Below are positions 10,906-23,072 of a stretch of 64,000 nt of DNA, piece by piece (the stretch's first letter is position 1; each line of letters opens with the position of its first letter). A program made the position numbers and the translations under genes. The stretch spans positions 8,444,522 through 8,508,521 of the forward strand of contig JANVCC010000130.1 of the NCBI GenBank assembly GCA_025345505.1. The letters run 5' to 3'. The notes below the pieces were generated by a model. That model saw only the letters and a program-made list of their open reading frames with translations, was not told where the DNA came from and searched no databases. The DNA comes from Todiramphus chloris collaris (taxonomy: Eukaryota; Chordata; Aves; Coraciiformes; Alcedinidae).

Positions 10906-13900
10906 CTATTTTTCCATAGCTGTGCTTATCCACAGTGAACCTTAATTTTCTTCAAGGTCCCTGCTTTCCCAGTTGCAGTTTCCTGCTTTGTAGATATGGT
11001 CTGCGTTCCTTGGTCCTTGACATATTACTCTGCATTTGGCTGAATTAAAATATATTCAGCTTGAGCAGGTATAATTTAAAAGTGATCCACTTCATTTTAT
11101 ATGTCTGCTCCTCTACCAGTCTCTGCAAACATCACCTCAAGTATTCTGCATTTATTTCCACCTCCGTGGTGAGATGTAAAATCATGTTCTGTTTACTCAT
11201 GATCTATGCAGAACCCCGCACCAAATTCTCCTACTGAATGATGATTCTTCATTCATTGTTCCTTTTTGAGATTTGTCAGACAGTCCTCAATCCATTGAAT
11301 AGGTACTTTATTGTTCATGTGTAATGGAATTTAAATCACAATGATACGAGGTAGTAAGTCACAAACTCTACAGAAGCCAAAATTTGTGTAGGTGTTCATT
11401 CACCTTTGTCAACCAAGTTAGTAATTTAATTAGAGGATGGAAACATATTGCTTTAAAAAGACTTTATCCCCATAATCCTAGGTTTCTTGGCATGAATTTT
11501 ATCGATACCAATTAATTCTTTAAGTATTTAATACTGACTCAGCATTTCTGCCATCTTTCATGAGAGTATTGTTAAGCTGAGGACTTTTCCTCCTTCTGCC
11601 CATCAGGAGTCTTCTGATCATATCGAGTTCCTTGGCGTTCTACAGTCTATGAAAACGCAGCACCAAGAGGCCGCTCTGTAAGGAGACTGGCTGGAAGCCT
11701 GCTCTTTAAGAACTGTGGGCATAGGCTGCCTGGCCTGCAGAAATCAGCCCTGCCCCCATTTATGTTCGTTATGTACTAATGGAATTATTGCCAACTCAGA
11801 ACAGGTATATTAAATAGCTACAGTAATGGTTATAAGACATTTTGCTACCTTGCCATTAATAATTTTACTGGTTTTAAATAGTATCACACTTTCACTGTTC
11901 TTCAGATTTCTTCTGTTCCCAGAGTGTTTTCAGACACTTGGGTTCTGTCATTCTTCACTCTGTCAGCCACACATTTTCCCCCTGTGTTTTCAGCTTGCCT
12001 TACCAGCTACTTATGCCCTGCAACTTTCATTTATGTTGACTGCTACCTGTTACTGCTCCCTTAGATTTTGCCATATGTTGCTTTTATTTCTAATTACTGC
12101 TTTATTTGCCATCAAGCCAAGCATTGTTTTCTTATCCGAGGTTGTAAGCTTTCTTGCCTATGAGACTAGCATTTTTGACTAGTTAATTAACTCTTCTTGT
12201 ATAAAGTACTTCCACTTTTCAGTCATGTTATGTGTCTAATTATTAGTCCCTCTCAGTTTCACTCAAGTTTTCTCCAAATCCTTTCTCTTGAAGCCTTAAG
12301 AGTGTTTGTAGGTATCTGTGTACTTTGTATGCATGGGGGTATGCAGACGTAAGTATTACTAGTAGGTGCTGACCTTTCTGTTGCCCTTATTGATTGTAAT
12401 CTGGTCATGATAGCGGGTTTCCAGGCAACTGTCACTTTTCAATCCAGTGAAAATTTATCTTCTCATAGGAAGAGGAGAGAGAAATATCATCTCTTAATTT
12501 AACTTTTCTTCATCATTTCTTGTTTGCATGGTTTGCATTCTCCCCTCTGGGATGGGGTTTGTTCTTCTGAACCTGGGCTCTCTTGGGCTTTAAAATCATT
12601 TTTATTCCCTCAGTGTTTCCCATCTTCTAACAGTTGCTCTTTCTGAAACTGACACCCCTGATTTTTTTTTTCTTCTAGTCATACCCTTCACAATTTTTAT
12701 TTTTTTTTTTTGCTACATTCTTCCCCATGCATGGATCTCATGGTTTGCTATGATGAAATTATAATATTTCAAGTGTTCTTCTTTCCTCTTTTCTTCATGT
12801 ATCTTGATATTTAATTTGTCCAGAGGATTGCCTTTGTTGCACACTGAACTGTCCATTGAGCTCATAGATAATTTAGAAGCCAGTAATGCCTGCGATGAGT
12901 TCAAATGATTTCTTCTGGTACATCACATTTTTCAGCACCGAGTTTCATTTCTTGTCTTTGTGCTCATTCATGTATCTTCTCCAGGTTCAGCTGAAAGTCT
13001 TTATCATCTTCTTCACCCTTGATTAAGCAAAATAAATGACACTGTTTGGAGATTTAATCACCTCCCTCTTCACTCCTTTTCATAGGTCCTTGCTAAACAT
13101 GTTTATATAAAGTACTAAACAAATATCACAAATCTCAGATCTTTTGCTGTACAATGTTCCTGCTGCTTCAAAGACAGAAAAGAAAATTTTTGAGATTCCT
13201 AAAATACATTTTGGAGCAATGGAAACTCTGTTTTAAAATCTGGAGTTAAGAACTATTCTGCTGACGTATCGTTCACCGTCTGGAGAGTGCTGAAATCCTT
13301 TTCTCCTTAGCCACTAAAAGCCTCTGTCATCTTCATTTTCCCTTTGAAGAGATGTCCTCCTTTCTCCCAACAGTTAATTTCAGAGTAGTTTTGATAACAA
13401 TGAGATAAACAGTGTCAGATCAACTAAGAGCACTTTCCTTAATAATAAACCAAATAGACGTTCTCACAGGAGGTCATCAAATATCGATTTGTCGGTATGG
13501 ACAATATGGACCTCTTGGTTCCCTGACTTCAGCAAAGTCTTATTAAGATAATGGGAGTAGAATTTAGCTAAAGGTGCAGTTTTTATTTTCACATGTGGCT
13601 GCCATCAGCTAAGTGATGAGTAAAGAGCATGCTTGAAGAAGTCCTGATTATCTGTGGTGCAGCGATCGGCTAAGTGGTGCTAGAGTGATGGATGTCACCC
13701 TTTGCCGGGAGTGTGAATTGTCATTCAGGCAGCAAAGCACTTGCTTGTAGACTTCATTCTTTCCTTGCTTGGATTTATTTGGGCGATTGTCAGCAGGACA
13801 CATTTTGGATCTGAAATTGGGTCTGCGGAGGGCTTTCTCCGCTGAAAGCCATGACGTGTATTCAGTCGATCACTGTGATAAACAAAGGACATCTATAGAA

Positions 13901-16900
13901 GGTAGGCCTCACAGCTCAGCATAACTGACATTAAAAGGAACTTCTAAAATGGTTAATTTGTGAGGAGTGGGCTGTTTATGGGAATGAAGCCCGCAGGCAA
14001 ATAAATAGTCTGTGGAGCATCATTGTTGTTTGCTCCCCACACAGGATGGGGAAAGATAAGGAAAGGAGAGTGAGAAGAGTACCCCCTGGCACATCTCTGC
14101 CAGCTTTCAGTTGCAGTCAGGCAGTAAGTCCGTGCATGCATCAGTTCTGATGAGCTGACAAACAAATCTATCAAATTTGCCAAGTCTGTGGGAATCCCAG
14201 GCTGTCTAATGGTAGATGGAGGTAGGGGTTACAGCAGGATGGGATTTACTATAGCTGGGAGCTGAAATGTAATAATAATATAGTAATAAATATGTTGCTG
14301 CTCCAGCAGAGAGAGCAGAAGTACTGAGGCTGCATGAAATTTGGGTATAAAAGGGGCAACAGTGGGAAACCTGGAGGATATTTAGCATGAGGCAGCAGGA
14401 GATATCCAGGAGCTTAGGAGATGTGGCAAATGGAGGAGGTTGCAGTCTGTGAAGCACAGTAGTCCAGAACTCGGATCATACATTCTATTTAAAATGAAAA
14501 CGATGCGTGTTTGGGAAAATGTTATCATTTTATCATGTTGTTTAGTAACTGGATGAATTATTTAATATCCTCTTTAATTTACCATCTGCTGAACATGCAA
14601 GCATGTACACACATGTTGTACCAACCATTCTCTTTTTGCTTTCAAGGGGAATTAATTGTGAGTCAGGGACATTTTAGGTGGTGATGTGTCACCTTAAAAT
14701 TTTTGCAAGATGTGCTTTAAACTATGAATTTTTTGCGTACCAAATCTGTGTACTGTGTGGCAAAACCCAAACTGACGTGTCATCTGTGTGGGAACTAAAT
14801 CACACCGTACAAAGGCCGCTGTGAGGGTCTTTGATTCAAGAGTGTTTGGAACCAAAGTTGTTTTGACCTTCTCTCTAAATATGTATACCTTTAAACACGG
14901 GCATAAACAGCTGAGGAGAGATGTGACGTGAGTGCTCAACGCTCAGTAAGTCTGACAGGAAGGATCAGCGACAGCTCCTGCACGCACAGAATTGTGGAGA
15001 CAATTTCACTGATATGAGCAAACTCAGGTTGATGACTCGGTTGAGAAGATAGAGAAAAAGAGGAACGGACAATGTGACATTTCAATTACATCAGCGTTTA
15101 AAAATAAATGTTTAAGAAAGTAGATGGAAAAGGATAGGGAAAACAAAAACAAAACAAAGAGAAGTCCCCAGGAGCTCCATGGCGTTAATCTAACCTTCAG
15201 CATGACTGAAAACTGCACAGGCAGGTGAGCAGAATTATTGATGTTTGAAGTAATTACTTCAGCAGGCACTGCTATCAAAATTCATAGTGATTGATTTCCC
15301 ACTAGTCAGCTTATCTCTCTGAGAACAAGTTCACTGGAAAGCAGCTTATAACCCTTTCCTAATAAGCCATGGCACATCAGTGGAGAAAATGGCGTGAGGC
15401 TCATTTTGTTTTGCACTCACTGCTGTTAAAGGTTGAGTCATTCAAAATTTTAAGATGCCAGGCTCTTTTCTTCTCCAAACAGCCTAGGAATAGAGAGATC
15501 TGCACTCCCCAAGCAACCTACCCTTGTCCTTCTAGGTACAGTGGGAACTGAAGGAGACTTGCAAGCTGAATTTCTTTCAGTAACAAGAGGAAAAAGTCCT
15601 GTCTGGACACACACACAGACCAGAACATTATTTTTAAAGGTGGGTCTCAAATATGAAATATTGTCTGCAGGCTGACTGAGCACTGGTTAAATCAGAACGC
15701 TGGAGGGTATCATCAAGGTGCCTACCCTTAGGCCACACCAATGATGTTCCTGTATACACGCTGAGCAGCATCAGCTTAAATCCCTGTTCCCATAAGCTGT
15801 CGATCCAGGTCTGAACCTGGGGTAAAGTCTTTAAGATCAGGCTGGATGAAGACAGAGGCTCTGCTGGGACTGTTTTCACTAGAAGACCTAGAAGACATGA
15901 TCCATGTCATCACAGCTGCAGCAAAGGACCACAGTGCTGTGACGAGAATGTGATTAAACATCTCTCGTGTCCCAGATATCCCGAGTGAGGTTAGGGAACA
16001 AGGAATTACTCTCCATGACATTGCAAGAAATATTGAGGCAAACACAGCCTCCATCCCACCTCTGGATATTGGTGCATGCCTTACAGAGAAGGCCTGCCAA
16101 GCCACAGTGGGAAGGGCTCTCTTTTCCCCCTGTACAATTTTAAAAATAGCTATGGGCTGGAAAATAGCAAAGACATGGAGCTTTAGCACTAGTTCAACAT
16201 CCAGAACAGCCTGGGCCTTTACCTTTGCTTCTTCTCCAGCCTCTGTTGATTGTCAGTCCTCTACTCCTGCAGATCAAAGCACAGGAAAATATTAAATAAG
16301 GGACAAGTGCGAAGAGGCTGAACTATCAATCTCCTGGATTTTCATTGGTCTGTGTCAGGAGGCACATCATCTAAACGTGTTGTTCCTTTTCCTTTTGGAT
16401 TGTTTTCCCATGCACAGAGAGCCAGAACGCTTCCTTGTGCAGAGAGCTGTTTCACCCTGCCATCTGGTAGTGTGCATGCACACGGGATGCAAATGGTCCT
16501 GTTTGTCAGGAAGCAAAAGGATTATTTGCCGGATCAGTTTTATGGAGGAAAAGAGGAGGAGAAAAATGGTGCAGGAAAACCACTCTGTACAATTGTCAGG
16601 AACAGGAGCTGGGTGAGATAATTTCTTAAGGCAGAGGTGAGCTGCTCCTTCTGGGACCCAGCAGCTATCTCCTTAGAAGCTGTGCATGAGAAGGAGAGGT
16701 GAAGGCATCAGGGGACTTAGGAGCTGAACTTTCACAGAGAATTTGACAACTTTTTTATTTTTTTTAGAGTTAGGGAAAGATTTGGCCCAGTTTTGCATTC
16801 ACTATTTGCCCGTTTAATGAAGACTGGTGTTTCCTGTTCTTTGGTGGCTAATACATATGCAACACATCTGGGTGGCTGACTCCCTGTGGGTATATCACTT

Positions 16901-18240
16901 CCCCTGACATGTCTGTGGGTTCCCAGCCTGGAGCCTTTCTCTTTGCACCAGTGAAGACTGACAGGGTGACATGGCAGAGGCATCACACTTCCAGAAGTAT
17001 ACTGTATCCCCCAGTGCCCCGTTACATAACATCAGTACAACTATGCCTCTGCGGTATGGCCAGTGCCAAACCAGCACCTCGCTCTGTCCCACCCTGTGGG
17101 GTGTACGTAGCTAGGTCCTACTTGGTGCAGAATGACCTGGGTGGGTCTCTGCCTATCCTCCAAGAGCTGAGGCAGCTGCTTGACACCAGGCATTAGGAAG
17201 CGTTGGTGGGGGTCTTCCTTCTACTGAGTCAGCATGGAGCAGTACTGTCATGTGCCTGAGGTCTCTGTGCCCCAGAGGGCAGTGGAGGAAGTGGTATCTT
17301 TTTTGTAGGGTAGAAGGCAGTGCAGAACATCAAGGTCTCTCAAGGACTGGCTCTGGCCTCTTAGCCTGCAAAGGGGGACATAATAATGGAAGGGAGGGAC
17401 ATCTCTACCCAGAGCTCCTCAAAATCCATCCAGCTCCTCATCAAAAATACCTCAGTGTTTCATAATACATAAACACACTGAAGTCCTTTTCTGGAAGCAG
17501 CAGTGTTGAGGGCTCCTGCTGCTGCTCATCTCACTGTTTGGGCAACCAGGAAGGAATGACAAGGTCTCTAAGTGCCTTTGCTAGAAAAGTCCTTGGCATG
17601 TGGCAGTCCTAGTAGGGGGGCTTCAGACTCTACAAACAATGCATCCTAGTAGTCCCCAGTGTCTTGTGACTCTTTAGATGCTGTGACAGAGCTCTGTCAG
17701 GACATCACTTTCTTCTCTCAGCTGTACCCAGCAGACTCTGGAGACACCAGAGGCTCCGTTAATTCCTGTGTGTGCCTTTATTCTCATGGGGTTTTTCACC
17801 TGAATTCTTGTGACATGTAGAGGCCTCAGGCACTGTTGATACTTGCCACTACACATGCCTCTGCTCTTCTGTGGGCCTTGTACCATAGCCTGCAAACCAA
17901 TATGTCAGCCCTGGGGTTTGGCCCACTTTCCCAATAGGCTTCTGTGCTCTTTTTATCCTTCTGTGTTTCCAGTGGAGTGGGCTACAGCAGAGACCAAATT
18001 CCTGCATTGCCCTTCTGAGGACCCAACCAACTGGCTTCCCTTGCCGGACACCCCCGCTTTAGCCCCCCAAACCTTCAACATCTTCCCTACGTGTTTGTCT
18101 CTCTTTCCACTTGTCTCTCTGGATGGGTGCTGCAGCCTCTCAGCTCTCCAATTCCCCCGGAGTCAGGAGGTGAAGCACAGAATGCAGACCGGATGGTTTC
18201 CCCGTGGGGCTGGAAAGCCGCGCTCTCTCTGTAATTGTTT
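10906..18240. other. TMEM178B: Intronic sequence, no gene recognised
   Basis: Mostly AT-rich non-coding sequence. 13560-13960 has a non-repetitive, motif-dense look (ATAAACAAAGG, TTTATTTGGGCGATTGTCAG) typical of conserved non-coding elements, but this cannot be shown from one sequence. 15780-16295 contains a reading frame interrupted by a single TGA (separate entry). The GC-richer part 16.9-18.2 kb holds short overlapping open frames with no recognisable domain. Confidence 0.55.
15780..16295 (+). other. Unidentified reading frame with one internal stop
   Basis: In one + frame, the codons from 15780 to the TAA ending at about 16295 are open except for one TGA at 15951-15953, giving about 170 codons. 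Upstream of the TGA the translation includes LFSLEDLEDMIHVITAAAKD; downstream it includes PSEVREQGITLHDIARNIEA and later CTILKIAMGWKIAKTW. Composition is not low-complexity. The opposite strand is also open for 137 codons (15776-16189), which weakens the coding argument because both cannot be real. I recognise no family and see no clear splice sites. It may be a decayed coding relic or chance. Confidence 0.2.
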
Positions 18241-18274
18241 CTGACGTTTCACCTGTCACATCCTGAGCTGCTTC

Positions 18275-18300
18275 GGGGAAGGGGGGAGCAGGGGGGTGGG
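18275..18300 (+). repeat. G-quadruplex-type G tract
   Basis: Four G runs are separated by short loops: G4 (18275-18278), AA, G6 (18281-18286), AGCA, G6 (18291-18296), T, G3 (18298-18300). This satisfies the standard G3+N1-7 quadruplex rule on the + strand, which is also the transcript sense if the region is TMEM178B intron. Confidence 0.85.
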
Positions 18301-21300
18301 TGTGATGAAATGTTTGGATCTCTGAATGTGTAGCCAGTACACTGTGTTCCCTGTCGACAAGAGATCAAAGATGTCAGAGCTCTGGAAAAAGACAAAAATG
18401 ACAGATTGAAAAGCAAAATATATGAGGAGAGAGATGCATGGAGAAGGAAAAGAAAGTCACGTAGAAATAGGAACGATTGCCTAGAGACAGGTGGACAGAT
18501 GCCTAACAAACCAGATAGACAACTATGGCAGAAAGACAACATACTCCTTGCTGTTCTTGGGCTGTAATTATCAGCTATTTAGGCAGTAAGCCCAGGCAAA
18601 CCAGTTATTATCAGTATTCAACAGCTCTGAGGTGAAGCCCAAAGCAATTAATGCCCTTTGAGAACTAGGGACTAACTACAATAAGCACTTTTTAAAAGCA
18701 GATTTTAAGCAGAGTGTTTGTGGGGAGGGATGGATTAGGACATTTTCATTATATAAGGAAGGAGAGGGAGAATCTGCTGTAGAGGAAGTCCCCACGGATG
18801 AGCAAAACAGGTATGAACTCCAGCAGAGCTAGAAGCTGCACACAGGGAGCAGCTGCCGATCACATCTTCTCTACATGCAGCCCCTTTTCTTTGGAGGAGA
18901 AATTGCTGTCTGAACTGATAGAGTTCTTCTGAGAAAGCAGAAGCACTCAGAAATACATAGCCAGGAGAGTAGAAAACAACCCACATGGTCTGTGAAGTGC
19001 AGGAGCACCTCATTCCTGGGGGACTTTTTTGTCTGGTGTAATTAGTGTCTGGAAAGGAGACAAGCCTCATACGGTGGGATGGAGGGAAGGAGGGAAGTGT
19101 ACTTTCCTGGCTGACATCCAGGAGCAATACCCCTACAAAGTATTAATTCCTTGCCTTAACAAGAAAACCATCCTCGTGCTGATCTGGTCCTATAGCAACA
19201 GAGGGCACTTTTCATGGTGTAACAAGACTCTGGCCACTTGGGTTTTTCAGGGAAACAGAGATGAGTATCCCAAAGGAAAACTTTCGAAGAAATTCCAAAG
19301 ACTGTATAGTCTGCAGTCTCACGTTTCAGCATGAATAGCTGAATAATGTGCACAGCTGACACACACATACACACGTGTGCGGATCTGGCTGTGTGTCATG
19401 AGCCCGATGTTTGACTGCTGTAAAGCACCCTAGCTCTGCTGATCTGTCCTTACTCAGGCTCTGACCACTCATGGTGTTCGTAGCCAGCCACGTGCTCCAT
19501 CCTGGCTTGTGTGATGGCTGAACAGCTGGTGCTGGGTGTTCCCGAGTCAGAAACCTTGAGAAAACATGAAGTCCCAGGCACAGGGAATTCTGTCAGTCAA
19601 GGCAGACTGAAACAGATTTCCATCTGATACTGAGCAACCACCCACTGCTCTTTGGCTTCAAAAACAGTGTGAGCAGCTGAGAGTTGTTGCATTGAGATAT
19701 TGTCCTCTAGATCTCAAGCATGCTTGGGGGTGAACAGCAGAGTTTATAACTCAAGATACACAAATTAATAATGTATTTTGGTGTTTCTAATTAGCCCTTC
19801 AAGCACAGCACAGAACCTGCTTGGAAAACCTGGGCTTGTGAATTGCTGCTTTGCTGTAAGGCCTGTTCTGATAGTGAGAAGGAAGTGTTTTGAAGAAGCT
19901 ACATATGTGAAATGGCTGTTAGTCCTCCTTACACCCCCCACGTTTTTTGTTATAGTCTCCTGAAAAACACCTTCCTTTATGCTTTGAGCTGTATTTTTTA
20001 TTTAAAGTTTCTCTTCGAAGTTTTAGAGTACAGGAACAGACGGCATGCAGCAAGAGTGGCAGAGGAGAGAGGAAAGAGGCAATAGAGAAAATCCACTTCC
20101 CTGAGATGTGAAAAGGCTGAGAAGTGAGAAGACGGTTGAGTGAATGGGAGCTGGTGGCTCCAGAAGCAGTGAAGGACGCTCTTTTTGTCTCATGGCAGCA
20201 AAGCTGTGCAGAGAGGGGCCTCATGATAGCAGATATTGTCGGGGGAAAAAGCAGTGAGGGAAATGTTTCTTTCACCAGTGCGAGCAAAGCATCTGTGCCC
20301 AGGAGGCCCCCTTCTGATTTGGGGAAGACTCCACTAGGTTCAAGAATTGGGCAGCATGCAGCTGCTGCATAGCTAACCGTACCTTACAAAATGAATCGAG
20401 TGACTGACACGTTCGGAGTGGGGCATTAGGCAGGCACCTGCCTCTTGAAACAGGGTAATTAAGGTAAATGTTTGAGTTCTCTGACCCACTTACTTATTTC
20501 TTCAACCTGCAACTTTTCTCAAGAGCTACACGGTCCCAAAGCAGACTCAGTCAATGATGCTGAGATTTGATTTACTTTTAGATGTAGCGACATCAGTAAG
20601 AATCAAGAAAACTGGGGACACTGTGCTCCTTGCACCACTGGCTAGGATCAGAGCTGCACTCTGTGCTGTGCAGCCCCTTCTCAGAATCCCCTAGGCTCTT
20701 TGCTACACAAGCTGTTGGAGATGCTTGAAAATGGAGTGGTTTCCAACAGTGTTTTAATCTTTACTTTTTTACCACATCCATTGCTTTCTTCCATGTATTC
20801 TGAACACAGAAATTTATAAGGCTTGATTGCTTATTTTCTCTTTTATTTTAGACTTTGTCATGGCATCAATACACCAGTTGTGGTTTATTAGGTCGATGCT
20901 GTTGCCTGACCAGTAACATAGCCCAGTATGTTTGCTTGGGAGTATTCCTCCATTAAATGGAGTACTGCCCTGCACAGCAGGTGCGTATGGGTGTTTTATG
21001 TCTTCCTTTGAAGCATTTGCTCTAGTCGCTTTGGAGGAAGATGGCATGTTGCTGGCTTTTTCTGACATAATAGTTTCCATAATCACTACATTGGATTTTA
21101 GTCTGGCGACGAGACCGCTTTTTAAAAAATACACACTTAAATGTCAGAGGAGAGAAGACCTGTGTAAGGTGTTTGGAAATGTGATGTCCTCTGGATGCCT
21201 CACCAGATCTTCAGAGGCAGAGCTGAGGCTACGCTGGGTTAATCCCACATAGCTTTGTGCTGAATCTGCTATATGAAGAGGTGGGATTTGGGAAGTTTAT

Positions 21301-23037
21301 TGAGTACAGTGGGAATGTTCATGCTATGCAGACATAAATTAAGCTGGTAGATTGTGTCTCTTCTGTCAACTTTGTGTCTTGATTTACAGAGTCTTCAGTA
21401 GTTTAGGGCCCCACAGCATTAAAAATCCAGATTGTACAGAACTTGCTTACTTTGGGATTTGATCCAGAACTCTTCCCATGTACACTGAAAAACTTGATAG
21501 CTTCTGGAGCAGATAGTTTGAAGCATTTCTTATTGACTCATTCCCTTGCAACAAAATGGAGGGAAATCTGTTGTGTTGCTGGAAAGAAAAAAAAAAAAAT
21601 ACAACCAAAAACCAAAGGAAATGTTTGGAAAAGCTTTGCTTCATTTGATCTCTGGGCTTGTTAGAAAATCAGCCTCAGAGTAGAAATAGCAGGTGCCTTT
21701 GTCTAGTCTGTGAAAAATAAGGAGGGGCATAGGGGTGGAAAAAAGGAATTCACTTAGGAAGAAAGGTAACTATTTAACCCCAAATTCTGCTAAGGACTTT
21801 AAAAATATTTTTGAAGAACAAATTAGGAATGTGTCTTTATTCAGCAGCCTGTGTAATGATTTTAGATGCTGACTCTGCTGGCAGTTTGGCATCATTTTTT
21901 CTCCAGCCTGCCCCACTAGCTTGTTTTGGAGGGAGGGAATGGAGGCTCCCAGTAGCATCACTTGGAGCTCTGCTCTGGTCCCCATCCCTCCTTCCCTCCC
22001 TCCTCCCCTCTCACTCTGCCTCTTTGTGCCGCGTGTTCCCTTTTCACAAAGTAATTTCATGGCTCATGCACTTAAGATTCCATCAGAAAGTCGAGTCTTT
22101 GATCAGGCAGACAGACGCCCTGCTGGGATTTCATTGGCAAATCACAATTCCCTTAATTAAGACTATGTGTCTTTATATCACTAAACTGATTCCAGCTGGG
22201 TCCCTGCTCGTTTTACATCCAGATTTACCTAGACTATGGATTCACACCCCCTGTGACTCCAGAGGAACAAAAAACATTTAAAAGACTTTTCCTTCCCAGC
22301 TTCTCCCTCCAGCTGCTTCTTCCCACTGGTGCAGCAGTTGGTGTGGGCTGGGAACTAAATCTCTCCCTCAGTCTTGTTTGCGCTCTCCACCAAATGAGGA
22401 GGCATGGTCGTGTGAGGGATTTGCTCTGTTTCTTTCTAGCGCTTGGATGCTGGGAATCAGTAGTACAAAGAAAACTGAACTTGCTTGATGTTTTTGAGTT
22501 CTATTCAGAAGACATGTTTTTTACTGAGAGTCAAGAAGGTGCTAAAATTCATCACAGTTTTCTACTCCTTCCCATCTTGCTGTAGCTAGCAATTACAGAT
22601 GAATCAGGTTAAGAGTGCTCGCTTATGGTAATCATAGGTCCTGAGTGGGAGGGACCTTGGTGACATTTCTGCTGTGCTGGATTTGCTTGTTGTATTAGTC
22701 ATGCCAAGGCAAACATTTCTCCGGAGACAAAATACACAGTCAATGAGTCCTGACTTTTAAGTGTATGGTCTGCTCTGGCCAAAGAGATGATGCTCTGGGG
22801 GGAGGTTCAACAGGCAATGTTGTTTTTCTTTCAGTCATCCACCTGCATTTTCCCTTCCTCCTCAATTTCCTCATCTCCTCTGAGCTGTGCCCCAGCACCC
22901 GCCCTCTCCAGTGAGAGGAAACTTCCCCAGCAACCCGCTAAGGGCACTAATGAAAGGGGTGACAGGGAGCATGGCTGTCAGGAGGCAGCGCCCAGCCTCT
23001 GACCCAGCGCCCAGCCATTCCCCTCTATCACAGCGCT

Positions 23038-23072
23038 GGGAGGGGGAGGGAGGGAAGAGGGGGGAAGCGGGG
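23038..23072 (+). repeat. G-quadruplex-type G tract in GC-rich patch
   Basis: Successive runs G3, G5, G3, G3, G6 and G4 are separated by loops of 1-4 bases between 23038 and 23072. This allows several alternative quadruplex registers. Just upstream, CAGCGCCCAGCC occurs twice (about 22986-23014), so the patch also has a small local duplication. Confidence 0.85.
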
